Assembly: GCA_036563505.1 (NCBI GenBank)
Contig: DATCMH010000010.1
Location: forward strand, 1 to 64,000
Source: DATCMH01 sp036563505
GTDB taxonomy: Bacteria; Pseudomonadota; Alphaproteobacteria; Rhizobiales; Beijerinckiaceae
DNA length: 64,000 nt
Direction of reading: 5' to 3'
Position 1 is the first letter of the stretch. Every line of letters starts with the position of its first letter. The position numbers and the translations under genes were made by a program. The notes beneath the pieces are model-generated. The model was not told where the DNA came from, searched no databases, and saw only the letters and a program-made list of their open reading frames with translations. Shown piece after piece: positions 45,224-54,479 of the stretch.

Positions 45224-45751
45224 TCAGGCCGCCATGTGCCGCAGCCAGAGGGCGAGATAGGCGCCCGCCGAAGCCACGGTCAAGGCGGCGACGAGGAGCC
45301 CGATCTCGTCGAGGAGACCGAGATCGATCGCGAAGGCTCTCGTGCTGAGCACCAAGGCCGCGAAGGCGATCTGCACGCCGGTGTTGAGCTTGCTCACGAG
45401 GAGCGGCCGGATCTCCACCGGCCGGTCCATGACCCAGGAGAGCAGTATGGCCGCCACGATCATCACGTCGCGCGAAACGACGAGCACCGCGAGCCAGCCG
45501 GGCAGCACGCCGACGATCGACAGGGTGACGTAGATCGAGACGAGGAGCGCCTTGTCGGCGAGCGGATCGATATAGGCGCCGAACTCGGAGCGCATGTCGA
45601 AGCGCTTGGCGATAAAACCGTCCACAGCGTCCGAGATTCCCGCCACGACGAAGAGCACGAAGGCCGTCGCCCAGCGCCCCTGCCCGATCATGACGATCAC
45701 CAAGGGAACTATCAGGAGCCGGGCGATGGTGATGAGGTTGGGGATCGTCAT
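45224..45751 (-). CDS. CDP-alcohol phosphatidyltransferase
   Basis: A 175-residue membrane enzyme of the CDP-alcohol phosphatidyltransferase family. The catalytic motif occurs as SDAVDGFIAKRFDMRS followed by GAYIDPLADK, containing the expected DG...A...G...D...D residues. Several hydrophobic helices surround it. It probably makes phosphatidylglycerophosphate (PgsA) or cardiolipin, but the head-group acceptor cannot be told from the motif. It is divergent from purM. Confidence 0.85.
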   Translation of the reverse strand: MTIPNLITIARLLIVPLVIVMIGQGRWATAFVLFVVAGISDAVDGFIAKRFDMRSEFGAYIDPLADKALLVSIYVTLSIVGVLPGWLAVLVVSRDVMIVAAILLSWVMDRPVEIRPLLVSKLNTGVQIAFAALVLSTRAFAIDLGLLDEIGLLVAALTVASAGAYLALWLRHMAA

Positions 45752-45840
45752 GGGCGGGAGCGGATGCGCGGCCGCGACCTTAGCGAAGGCGGCGCGGGCG
45801 TCATAGCGCGATGGTCAACGGCAAGCCTCCGCCAACAGCC

Positions 45841-45869
45841 TTGCGCTCCTCCCGGCCCCGTCCTACTCC
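45841..45869 (+). promoter_or_regulatory. Candidate purM-purN promoter
   Basis: TTGCGC, a 17-base spacer and TACTCC, ending 32 bases before the purM start. The -10 is only a moderate match. Confidence 0.4.
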
Positions 45870-45901
45870 CCGGGCGAGCGAGGCTTCCATCCCGAGCACC
45901 C

Positions 45902-46975
<1,074 letters not shown>

Positions 46976-46981
46976 GGCCTC

Positions 46982-47644
46982 ATGGCAGACGTCAAGCGCC
47001 GTGTCGCGGTTCTCGTCTCCGGCCGCGGCTCCAACCTCGTCTCGCTGATCGAGGCGGCCTCAGCGCCCGCCTACCCGGCCGAGATCGTGCTCGTGGTGTC
47101 GAACCGCCCCGGCGCGGGAGGCCTCGCCCGCGCGGTCGAGGCTGGAATCCCGGCCGTCGCGATCGATCACCGCGCCTTTCCGGACCGGGAAAGCTTCGAG
47201 CGGGCCCTGGACGCGGCGCTGACCGAGCACGGCATCGAGCTCGTGTGCCTCGCCGGTTTCATGCGCGTGCTCACGCCCTGGTTCGTGACGCGCTGGCAGG
47301 GACGGCTCGTCAACATCCACCCGTCGCTGCTGCCCTTGTTTCGCGGCACGCACACGCACCGCCAGGCTCTCGAGGCCGGCGTTCTCGTCCACGGCTGCAC
47401 GGTTCACTTCGTGGTGCCGGAGCTCGACGCCGGGCCGATCATCGCCCAGGCCGCCGTGCCGGTGGTGCCGGGCGATACGGAGGAGACCTTAGCCGCCCGG
47501 GTGCTCGCGCAGGAGCATCGGCTCTATCCGCAGGCGCTGCGTCTCGTCGCCGATGGCCACGCGAAGCTTGACGGCGGTCGTGCCGCCATTGATTTCGTCT
47601 GGCCGGGAGCCGGCGCGCTCCTGTCGCCGCCGATCGAGGTTTAG
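46982..47644 (+). CDS. purN: Phosphoribosylglycinamide formyltransferase
   Basis: A 220-residue GAR transformylase that uses 10-formyltetrahydrofolate in step three of purine synthesis. The substrate motif is VLVSGRGSNLVSLIE, and the catalytic Asn-His-Asp appear in VNIHPSLLPLFRG and the later PELDAGPII. It is six bases downstream of purM. Its last bases overlap the stop of the convergent small secreted protein gene. Confidence 0.95.
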   Translation: MADVKRRVAVLVSGRGSNLVSLIEAASAPAYPAEIVLVVSNRPGAGGLARAVEAGIPAVAIDHRAFPDRESFERALDAALTEHGIELVCLAGFMRVLTPWFVTRWQGRLVNIHPSLLPLFRGTHTHRQALEAGVLVHGCTVHFVVPELDAGPIIAQAAVPVVPGDTEETLAARVLAQEHRLYPQALRLVADGHAKLDGGRAAIDFVWPGAGALLSPPIEV

Positions 47645-48003
47645 ACCGGACGCGGCAGCTTGCAGGCGTCGAGCGCGGCCAGCGCCTTGCCGCGGGCCGT
47701 CGCGTTGAACACGCCGGAGCTGCGATAGGCCGCGAGCTCTCCTTGGTCGAGGGACCGCAAGGTGCGCGAGGCGTAGCAGCTGCAGCCGCGGCTCACGGCG
47801 GCCTCCGTCGTGGCCTGGATCTTCGCCTGCGTGGCCGAGCAGGCGCGCCGGAAGCGGGTCTCGATCTCGGTGCGCGAGGCACGCTGCAGGGCCGGATCAG
47901 GCTTGTAGTCGAAGGGAACGGACGAAGCTGCCGCCAGGGCCGCGGCCGGAGCCGCGAGGAGGATCACGCCGGCGAGAGCGGAGCGGAAGCTTGGGCGAAT
48001 CAT
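47641..48003 (-). CDS. Small secreted cysteine-containing protein
   Basis: A 120-residue protein with a signal peptide (SALAGVILLAAPAAALAA). The mature part has four cysteines (RRACSATQ, SRGCSCYAS and DACKLP), so disulfides are possible. The short pattern C-x(n)-C-x-C-Y-A is seen in small periplasmic proteins of alphaproteobacteria, but I cannot name the family. The ATG at 48003 marks the start; longer frames run into repeat DNA. Confidence 0.6.
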   Translation of the reverse strand: MIRPSFRSALAGVILLAAPAAALAAASSVPFDYKPDPALQRASRTEIETRFRRACSATQAKIQATTEAAVSRGCSCYASRTLRSLDQGELAAYRSSGVFNATARGKALAALDACKLPRPV

Positions 48004-48198
48004 GACGGCGGCTCGCGACGGTCGAAGTGAATAGTCTCGCTTAGACGAGGGGAGGCCACGAACCGTCAAGTGCAGGAAGGTCACAGCCGGGCGATTGCGT
48101 TGTTTCGACTCGCACGATGGAGAGTGGGCAGTTGGCGGCAGGCGGGTGAGGAGCGGAGCGGCGCTGATCGGCTGGCGCCGAGCGCTGCTCACACAGCG

Positions 48199-48320
48199 CC
48201 CCCTCTCCCGACCCCGCTTCGCGGGGCCACCCTCTCCCGCAAAGGGGAGAGGGTTGGGCGCTCTACCTTCTCCCCTCCGTGGGAGAAGGTGCCCTCCGGC
48301 AGGAGGGCGGATGAGGGGTG
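48199..48320. repeat. Palindromic repeat family B, tandem pair
   Basis: Two units: 48199-48253 is the inverse of 4941-4998, with a CCCCGCTTCGCGGGG hairpin. 48264-48320 is the inverse of 5091-5144, with GCCCTCC...GGAGGGC and CTTCTCC...GGAGAAG stems. Confidence 0.7.
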
Positions 48321-48349
48321 CTGGGGCAGACCCGAGCAGTTCCAAACAT

Positions 48350-48442
48350 CATGGATGTCGTTCGCGGGCTCGACCCGCGAACCCCGGTGCGAAGCCACGA
48401 ACGCCCTCGAACCGAGATGGCCAGGTCGAGCCCGGCCATGAC
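48350..48442. repeat. Palindromic repeat family D
   Basis: Outer parts (CATGGATGTCG and GGCCATGAC) enclose a TTCGCGGGCTCGACCCGCGAA hairpin and a GGTCGAGCCC element. Read in reverse it matches the widespread rhizobial type that begins TCATGGCCGGGCTCGACC, from memory. Only one copy is in this window. Confidence 0.55.
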
Positions 48443-48460
48443 ATGCGGGGAGCCGAGTTT

Positions 48461-50602
48461 TCAAGCTGGCACGAGCCCCGCCGTCTCAGCGTTCCCCGAA
48501 ACCTCAAGGGACGGCTCGACCCGCTCCAGGGCCACGCTGTTGTCGTGGAAGGCCGCCCCCCCGTAGGGCGCCACGGCGTCCGCGCCGGTGAGCGTATTGA
48601 TGCCCTTGCCGTCCGGGTGCGCGGCGTTGGGCCAAATCGACTCGGCGATCAGGACGCCGCGCTTGAGGCCGGGAAAGAGGCGGGCCTTGATCGTCACCGC
48701 GCCGCGCCGGTTCTTGAGCCGCACCCAGTCGCCGTCTGCGATCCCATGGATTGAAGCGTCGGCCGGGTGGATCATCACCGTCGGTCCGCCCTCCTTGGCG
48801 CGCGAGGTCGGGGTCTCGGTGAAGGTGGAATTCAGGAATTGCCGCGCGGGGCTCGTGGCGAGGCGGAAAGGGTGGACCTCGTCCGCCGCCTCCGTCGTCG
48901 CCCAGTGATCCGGGAGCGAGGGCAGGTCGGCCCAGGGGCCCATCGGCCCGTCGTTCGGGGCCGGCACCTTGGTCCAGTCGGGCTTGAAGCGGTATTTGCC
49001 GTCCTTGTAGCCGAAGCCGTCGAGGTAGTGCGCTTGGCGGAAGGACGGCTGCACGTCCTTCCAGCCGCCGGCTTCGAGCTCGGCGAGGCTGCCCCAGCCC
49101 GAAACGCGAACCGTCTCGTCGATGAGTTCGCGGGGCGACATGCCGAAGCCGCGGTGGTCGGCGCCGAGCCGCGCGGCCAGCGCCGCGATGACCTCGTGAT
49201 TCGAGCGGCACTCCCCCGGCGGCTCGACGAGCTTGAGCCCGAGCTGAATGTGCTGGTGCCCTCCGCCCTGATAGAGGTCGTCGTGCTCCATGAACATGGT
49301 CGCGGGCAGGACGACGTCTGCCATCTGGGCCGTCTCGGTCATGAACTGCTCGTGGACGCAGGTGAACAGGTCTTCGCGGGCGAAACCCTGCTTGACGAGG
49401 GTCTGCTCCGGGGCAACCGAGACCGGGTTCGTGTTCTGGATCAGCAGCGCCGTGACGGGCGGGCCATGGCGCAACGCCTCGGCGTCGCCGGTGAGCACCC
49501 GGCCGATCTGGGACTGGTCGAGGCGGCGAACCTTCGGGTCGAGGGCGTCGAGCCCTTCGATGAGGCTCTTGCGCCAGTGATAGATGGCACCGTTGTTGTG
49601 GAAAGCGCCCCCGCCCTCGTGCTGCCAAGCACCCGTCACCGCAGCGATCGAGGCCGCGGCATGCATGTTCACGGCGCCATTGCGCTGGCGTGCGAAGCCG
49701 TAGCCGAGGCGGAAGAACGAGCGCTTCGTCGTGCCGACAAGCCGAGCGAAGGTCTCGATTTCCTCGACTGAGAGCCCGGTGATCGCGGCGGCCCAGACCG
49801 GATCGCGCGCGCGCAAATGCGCCTCGAGTTCGCGCGGGCAATCGGTGTAGCGCTCGAGATAGTCCCAGTCGGCATGCCCGTCGCGGAAGAGCACGTGCAT
49901 GACGGCGCAGGCGAGCGCGCCGTCGGTGCCGGGCTTGAGGATGAGCGGCAGGTCGGCCTGCTTCATCGTCGCGTTGTCGTAGATGTCGACGACCACGATC
50001 TTGGCCCCGCGCTCCTTCCGGGCGCGCATGGCATGGGTCATCACATTGACCTGGGTGTGCACCGCGTTGGTGCCCCAGATCACGACGCAGTCGGACTTCG
50101 CCATCTCCCGCGGATCGGGGCCGGCGAGCTTGCCCGTACCGGCGATGTAGCCGGTCCAGGCCATGGTCGTGCAGATGGTGGAATACTGGCCCGAGTAGCG
50201 CTTGACGTTGCGCAGCCGGTTGATGCCGTCGCGCATCACGAGGCCCATGGTGCCGGCGTAGTAATAGGGCCACACGGCCTCAGGGCCGTGCGCGGCTTCG
50301 GCGGCACGGAACCGCTCCGCCACGAGGTCCAGCGCTTCGTCCCAGGACGCGCGGCGGAACTGCCCCGAGCCCTTCGGCCCTGTGCGAATCAGAGGGTGGA
50401 GCAGGCGGTCAGGATGGTGGATCCGCTCGGCGTAGCGGGCGACCTTGGCGCAGATGACGCCCGTCGTGTAGCTCTGGTCCGTCGCCCCGTGCACCCGCCC
50501 GATGCTGCGCCCGTCGATCACTTCGACGCTCAGCGCGCAGGCCGAGGGGCAGTCGTGCGGGCAGGTCGAGGGGCGGCGCTCGATGCGGGGCGGTGCGTTC
50601 AC
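48461..50602 (-). CDS. Molybdopterin oxidoreductase family protein
   Basis: A 713-residue DMSO reductase/formate dehydrogenase-type protein with an N-terminal [4Fe-4S] site (STCPHDCPSACAL and GVICAK), a central molybdenum-cofactor domain (WPYYYAGTMGLVMRDGINRL, VIWGTNAVHTQVNVM), and a C-terminal dinucleotide-binding domain (MIHPADASIHGIADGDWVRL). There is no Tat signal, so it is probably cytoplasmic. No electron-transfer subunit or cofactor gene is adjacent. The substrate cannot be assigned, and selenocysteine is not involved. Confidence 0.87.
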   Translation of the reverse strand: MNAPPRIERRPSTCPHDCPSACALSVEVIDGRSIGRVHGATDQSYTTGVICAKVARYAERIHHPDRLLHPLIRTGPKGSGQFRRASWDEALDLVAERFRAAEAAHGPEAVWPYYYAGTMGLVMRDGINRLRNVKRYSGQYSTICTTMAWTGYIAGTGKLAGPDPREMAKSDCVVIWGTNAVHTQVNVMTHAMRARKERGAKIVVVDIYDNATMKQADLPLILKPGTDGALACAVMHVLFRDGHADWDYLERYTDCPRELEAHLRARDPVWAAAITGLSVEEIETFARLVGTTKRSFFRLGYGFARQRNGAVNMHAAASIAAVTGAWQHEGGGAFHNNGAIYHWRKSLIEGLDALDPKVRRLDQSQIGRVLTGDAEALRHGPPVTALLIQNTNPVSVAPEQTLVKQGFAREDLFTCVHEQFMTETAQMADVVLPATMFMEHDDLYQGGGHQHIQLGLKLVEPPGECRSNHEVIAALAARLGADHRGFGMSPRELIDETVRVSGWGSLAELEAGGWKDVQPSFRQAHYLDGFGYKDGKYRFKPDWTKVPAPNDGPMGPWADLPSLPDHWATTEAADEVHPFRLATSPARQFLNSTFTETPTSRAKEGGPTVMIHPADASIHGIADGDWVRLKNRRGAVTIKARLFPGLKRGVLIAESIWPNAAHPDGKGINTLTGADAVAPYGGAAFHDNSVALERVEPSLEVSGNAETAGLVPA

Positions 50603-50675
50603 GGGCGAGAACCTTCAGCGTCGGCGTGCAAGGTGGGCCCGGAGCGGCCCGGTGTCGAGCCGTCTATGTTGCCAC

Positions 50676-50701
50676 GAAAATGGCCCGCGCGAGGCGGGCC
50701 C
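50676..50701 (-). terminator. Intrinsic terminator after ndk
   Basis: On the minus strand, GGCCCGC/GCGGGCC stem with a 5-base loop followed by ATTTTCG, 26 bases past the ndk stop. Confidence 0.75.
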
Positions 50702-50726
50702 CATCTCTCGTCGTGGCGTCGGACGA

Positions 50727-51149
50727 TCAGCCGACGATCTCGTTGCCGGAGAAGAACTGCTTGATCTCGATTTCGGCATTCTCGACGCTGTCGGAGCCGT
50801 GCACCGAGTTCTCGCCGACTGAGAGGGCGAACTGCTTGCGGATCGTGCCATCGGCGGCGTTGGCCGGGTTCGTCGCGCCCATGATCTCGCGGTACTTCGC
50901 CACCGCGCCTTCGCCTTCGAGCACCTGAACGACCACCGGCTCGGAGATCATGAAGGTGACGAGCTCGCCGAAGAAGGGCCGCTCCCGGTGAACGGCGTAG
51001 AAGGTCTCGGCCTGCTCCTGCGTCATCCGGATACGCTTCTGCGCGACGATGCGCAGGCCCGACCCCTCGATGACGGCGTTCACGGCACCCGTCAGATTCC
51101 GCTTCGTCGCGTCGGGCTTGATGATGGAGAAGGTGCGCTCGGTCGCCAT
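50727..51149 (-). CDS. ndk: Nucleoside diphosphate kinase
   Basis: A 140-residue enzyme that transfers the gamma-phosphate between nucleoside triphosphates and diphosphates through a phosphohistidine. The active site is NSVHGSDS near residue 117, and the N-terminus MATERTFSIIKPDATKRNL is canonical. An excellent promoter lies 35-70 bases upstream and a terminator follows, so it is probably monocistronic. Confidence 0.96.
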   Translation of the reverse strand: MATERTFSIIKPDATKRNLTGAVNAVIEGSGLRIVAQKRIRMTQEQAETFYAVHRERPFFGELVTFMISEPVVVQVLEGEGAVAKYREIMGATNPANAADGTIRKQFALSVGENSVHGSDSVENAEIEIKQFFSGNEIVG

Positions 51150-51190
51150 GGAAAGTCCTTGTGAGCTCGGGGCTTGTTGGGGGTGGCGCG

Positions 51191-51219
51191 CTTATAGCGA
51201 CGCGTCCCCTCCGCCTCAA
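51191..51219 (-). promoter_or_regulatory. ndk promoter
   Basis: On the minus strand, TTGAGG (51214-51219), a 17-base spacer and TATAAG (51191-51196), about 40 bases before the start codon. Confidence 0.6.
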
Positions 51220-51229
51220 GGGATGAAGC

Positions 51230-51258
51230 TTGGCCGGAACGAGAATGGTTCACATATA
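51230..51258 (+). promoter_or_regulatory. Candidate promoter of the DUF2147 gene
   Basis: TTGGCC (51230-51235), 17 bases and CATATA (51253-51258). The AT-rich CATATAAA stretch stands out in otherwise GC-rich DNA. Confidence 0.4.
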
Positions 51259-51338
51259 AACCTCTTTCGCTTTCGGGCGCCCTCCCCTAATTTGGCCTGC
51301 AAGGTCGCGCGAAGCGGCCGCGACGAAGGAGGAAGTCC

Positions 51339-51749
51339 ATGACGAAACACGCGCTCGCCGCCCTCACGGGCGCCTTTGCCCTTCTGACTGCTGGCGCCGC
51401 TTTGGCGCAGGAGCCCACCGGCACCTGGCTCAGCCAGAGCGGCGAGACCCGGGTGCGCATCGGCAAGTGCGGCGCCGCGATGTGCGGGACCATCGTCGGC
51501 GTGAAGGGCGAGGCCAAGGACGCCAACAACCCCGATCCGAACCTGCGCGGCCGCAGCCTCGTCGGGGTGCAGATGATCTCAAACATCCAGCCCTCGGGCG
51601 AGGGCACCTACACCGGCTCGCTCTACAATCCGCAGGACGGCAAAGTCTACACGGGCAAGATGCGCCTCAAGGGCGCGAACGCCCTCGAGCTCTCGGGCTG
51701 CGTCATGGGCGTGTTCTGCAAGTCTCAGACCTGGTCCAAGGTGAACTGA
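51339..51749 (+). CDS. DUF2147 secreted protein
   Basis: A 136-residue periplasmic or secreted protein with signal peptide (TGAFALLTAGAALAQ). It fits DUF2147: PTGTWLSQSGETRVRIGKCG, CGTIVGVKG, then YNPQDGKVYTGKMRLKGANALELSGCV and FCKSQTWSKV. Cysteines at GKCGAAMCG and SGCVMGVFCKS may form disulfides. A strong AGGAGGAA ribosome site precedes the ATG. The function of the family is not known; some members are linked to stress. Confidence 0.88.
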   Translation: MTKHALAALTGAFALLTAGAALAQEPTGTWLSQSGETRVRIGKCGAAMCGTIVGVKGEAKDANNPDPNLRGRSLVGVQMISNIQPSGEGTYTGSLYNPQDGKVYTGKMRLKGANALELSGCVMGVFCKSQTWSKVN

Positions 51750-51753
51750 GGCG

Positions 51754-52461
51754 CTAGCGCGCCCGCTGGCCGAACAGCACGGACTGAACTTCCGGGCTCG
51801 TGAGATCGACGCTGCCGCGGTCCTCGGCATTGACCGAGAGACCGCGCTGCACCGCCGGGCGCGCGAGGAGCGCCTCGAGCCAGCGCTTCACGTTCGGGAA
51901 CTCGTCGATCGTCTGGCCCTGGCGCTCCCAGAGCTTGGCCCAGCCGAGGATCGCCATGTCGGCGATGGAATAGTCGCCGGCCACGAACTCTCGGTCGGCG
52001 AGGCGCCGGTCGAGGACGCCGTAGAGGCGATGGGTCTCGTTCGTGTAACGCTCGATGGCGTAGGGCACCTTCTCCGGCGCGTAGATTCGGAAATGGTGGG
52101 TCTGCCCGAGCATCGGCCCGAAGCCGCCCATCTGCCAGAACAGCCATTGGTCGACCTCGACCCGCGCGCGCTCGTCGGTGGGGTAGAAGCGGCCCGTCTT
52201 GCGGCCGAGATACTGCAGGATGGCGCCCGACTCGAAGACGGAGATGGGCTGCCCGTCCGGGCCGTTGGGGTCGACGATGGCAGGCATCTTGTTGTTGGGC
52301 GCGATGGCCAGGAAGTCAGGCTTGAACTGGTCGCCCTTGCCGATGTTCACCGGGATCACGGTGTAGGGGAGCCCGGCCTCCTCCAGCATGATCGTGATCT
52401 TCCAGCCATTCGGCGTCGGCCAGTAGTAGACGTCAATCGGGCTCTGGGGAATTGCGGCCAT
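51754..52461 (-). CDS. Glutathione S-transferase, YfcG/Nu-class-like
   Basis: A 235-residue GST. The thioredoxin-fold N-terminus reads TPNGWKITIMLEEAGLPYTV with SPNNK-type IAPNNKMPAIVD and FESGAILQYLG, as in E. coli YfcG. The helical domain has WQMGGFGPMLGQTHHF. Nu-class members act as disulfide-bond oxidoreductases of glutathione rather than classical transferases. The gene converges on the DUF2147 gene with a four-base gap. Confidence 0.9.
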   Translation of the reverse strand: MAAIPQSPIDVYYWPTPNGWKITIMLEEAGLPYTVIPVNIGKGDQFKPDFLAIAPNNKMPAIVDPNGPDGQPISVFESGAILQYLGRKTGRFYPTDERARVEVDQWLFWQMGGFGPMLGQTHHFRIYAPEKVPYAIERYTNETHRLYGVLDRRLADREFVAGDYSIADMAILGWAKLWERQGQTIDEFPNVKRWLEALLARPAVQRGLSVNAEDRGSVDLTSPEVQSVLFGQRAR

Positions 52462-52643
52462 CGGCGCGTAGCTCCGGATGCAGCGTTGACGCGCTCACGT
52501 TAGGGCAAAGCGGGCGCGCGGCAAGCCGCCGTGGCATTTGATTGATCGCCTTCAGCGCCGCTTCCGTCTTGCCTAACGCCAAGCTTGACCGGAGACTGTA
52601 TCCGACCGCCCGTGGCGGCTTCCCGAACCAGGAACTGGCGTTC

Positions 52644-52970
52644 ATGACCTCTCGACTGATCGGCCTTGCCGGCGCGGCCCTTCTCCTTGCTCTCGCCGCG
52701 CCGCCGGCAAGCGCTCAAACGGCGGCCCAGGGCGTCGAGGCGCCCAACACTCCGGGCGACGCCAAGCCGGCCCAGCGCAGCCGCCGCAAGAAAGCCGAGA
52801 CTCGATCCGCCAAGGAGCCCACGGCGCTCCAGATGGCCGCCCGGGAGCGGCAGCGCAAATGCTCGGCGGAGTGGAAGACCGCCAAGGCCGGCGGCAAACT
52901 CGCCGAGGGTATGAAGTGGCCGAAGTTCTGGAGCCAGTGCAATGCCCGGCTCAAGGGCAACACGGCCTAG
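52644..52970 (+). CDS. Small secreted Ala/Lys-rich protein
   Basis: A 108-residue protein with a signal peptide (IGLAGAALLLALAAPPASA). After a low-complexity Ala/Lys linker, the C-terminus has two cysteines in QRKCSAEWKTAK and FWSQCNARL with GMKWPKFW between. This resembles the Cys-containing repeat of PsiF-like proteins, tentatively. The ATG at 52644 is the likely start. Its last four bases overlap the convergent GNAT gene. Confidence 0.6.
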   Translation: MTSRLIGLAGAALLLALAAPPASAQTAAQGVEAPNTPGDAKPAQRSRRKKAETRSAKEPTALQMAARERQRKCSAEWKTAKAGGKLAEGMKWPKFWSQCNARLKGNTA

Positions 52971-53482
52971 AGCGTTTTCTTGAAGCCCTCATGCGTGCGG
53001 GCGTAACCGAGACGCTCGTAGAAGCGGTGCGCATCCGTGCGCGCCTTGTTGGAGGTGAGCGCGAGGGACGCCGCGCCGCCCGCACGGGCCACGGCCTCCG
53101 CATGTGCGATCATCAGCGCGCCGTAGCCTCGCGACCGCCGGTCGCCCCGCACCTGCACGCCTTCGAGCTTGGCGCGCAGAGCGCCCCGTCCGGAGAACCC
53201 CGGGAGGAAGGTGACCTGGAAAGTGCCGACGACGGCGCCGGCCTCCTCCAGGACGAAAAGGTGGTTCTGCGGGCTCGCAGCGATGGCCGCGAAGGCTGCT
53301 TCGTAGGCGGGGCGCGTCGACTCGTCCCAGCGATCCCCGTGACCGCCGAGGCTGTCCTCGGCGAAGAGGCGCGCAACGGCCTCAATGTCCTCCGCCCGGG
53401 CCTCCCGGATCGTCGCCGCGCTCAAGCGACTGACTGGGTCTGTTGCGGCAGGGCCGCGATCCGCTCCCATATGCTCTCTCAT
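52967..53482 (-). CDS. GNAT-family N-acetyltransferase
   Basis: A 171-residue acetyltransferase. The acetyl-CoA site is in LEGVQVRGDRRSRGYGALMI, followed by LTSNKARTDAHRFYERLGYARTHEGFKK, the usual GNAT C-terminal motif. The ATG at 53482 (MREHMG) is chosen over a longer frame; ATG 53470 is also possible. The acceptor is unknown. The stop overlaps the convergent small secreted gene by 4 bp. Confidence 0.87.
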   Translation of the reverse strand: MREHMGADRGPAATDPVSRLSAATIREARAEDIEAVARLFAEDSLGGHGDRWDESTRPAYEAAFAAIAASPQNHLFVLEEAGAVVGTFQVTFLPGFSGRGALRAKLEGVQVRGDRRSRGYGALMIAHAEAVARAGGAASLALTSNKARTDAHRFYERLGYARTHEGFKKTL

Positions 53483-53559
53483 AACCGCCGCCCGCTTGCT
53501 TGAGCCGGGCGGGAGAACGCTAGCCCAAGACACCGTCACCCGGTCAACAGCGAGGACCC

Positions 53560-53997
53560 ATGCCCACCGTCAATCGTGAGCGACAATATCTTCAGCGCGC
53601 CGTCGCGCTGGGCGGCCTCGTGCCAGTGAGCGCCGGCCTGTTCGGGGTGATCTTCGGCCTCGCCATGACGGGCGATACGGGCAGCGTCTCGGCCGACAGC
53701 CATTTCCGCTACCTGTCGGGGCTGCTCCTTGGCCTCGGCCTCTGTTTCTGGGCGACCATCCCGAGCGTCGAGGAGCGCACGACCCTGTTCCGCTTCCTGA
53801 CCGTGATCGTGTTCATCGGCGGCCTCGCCCGGCTCGCCGGCTTGTTCCTGACCGGCGTGCCCTCGATCGGGATGCTGGGCGGGCTCGCCATGGAGCTCCT
53901 CGTCACACCGCTGCTCTGCCTGTGGCAGACCCGCGTTGCCAACCGCTACGCCGACGAGACGGGGGTCGCCGACATCTCCCGCGAGGAACTGGCCTGA
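53560..53997 (+). CDS. DUF4345 membrane protein
   Basis: A 145-residue protein with four hydrophobic segments. The block SHFRYLSGLLLGLGLCFWATIPSVEE matches the DUF4345 family, whose function is unknown. A GAGGA ribosome site precedes the ATG. Its 3' end overlaps the convergent GNAT gene by 52 bp, a long overlap that may reduce expression of both. Confidence 0.82.
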   Translation: MPTVNRERQYLQRAVALGGLVPVSAGLFGVIFGLAMTGDTGSVSADSHFRYLSGLLLGLGLCFWATIPSVEERTTLFRFLTVIVFIGGLARLAGLFLTGVPSIGMLGGLAMELLVTPLLCLWQTRVANRYADETGVADISREELA

Positions 53998-54479
53998 GGC
54001 AACTCCTTCTCGAAGCGAAACTCTTTCGAGTTCGACACGTCACCGAGGTCGCGCGGCTCACCGACGAGGACGTAGCCGAGCCGCTCGTAGAGGCGGTGGG
54101 CGGTGGTGAAGCGGGTGTCCGACCAGAAGACAATCCGGCTCGCCGCCCGGTCGCGCGCATACTCTTCGACGAGGCGCACGAGACCTGCGCCGAGACCCGC
54201 GCCGCGGCGATCCGGGCGCACGTAGAGACGGTGCAGTTCCACCGTGCCCGGCTCGGGCTCGTCGGCGGCGACGCAGGCGCAGACGCGGCCGGTTTCGTCT
54301 TCGACCACCCAAAAGGCCCCGCCCCGGGCGGCGAAGGAGCGGCCGGGCGCGCGCAGATCCGGCAGATCGTCGTGGGGATCGACGTAGCAGCCCGGATAGT
54401 CGGCGAAGCAGAGGGACAAGAGGCCGAAGAGGTCTTGTGCGTCGCGGTCGGCGGCGGGCCTGGCATGAAGGGCGGTCAC
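53946..54479 (-). CDS. GNAT-family N-acetyltransferase (second)
   Basis: A 177-residue GNAT protein. The acetyl-CoA loop reads LYVRPDRRGAGLGAGLVRLVEEYA, followed by the C-terminal FTTAHRLYERLGYVLVGEPRDLGDVSNSKEFRFEK. Its start overlaps the stop of the acyltransferase 3 gene by 4 bp (ATGA), so the two are coupled. The last ~17 codons overlap the DUF4345 gene on the other strand. Confidence 0.87.
   Translation of the reverse strand: MTALHARPAADRDAQDLFGLLSLCFADYPGCYVDPHDDLPDLRAPGRSFAARGGAFWVVEDETGRVCACVAADEPEPGTVELHRLYVRPDRRGAGLGAGLVRLVEEYARDRAASRIVFWSDTRFTTAHRLYERLGYVLVGEPRDLGDVSNSKEFRFEKELPQASSSREMSATPVSSA

Larger units (their letters stand above)
48004..48460. other. Non-coding region holding repeat families B and D
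   Basis: About 460 bases between the small secreted protein gene and the molybdopterin oxidoreductase, with no gene. It contains two family B hairpin units (48199-48320) and a family D unit (48350-48442). The first ~190 bases contain nothing recognised beyond the upstream region of the small secreted gene. Confidence 0.65.
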
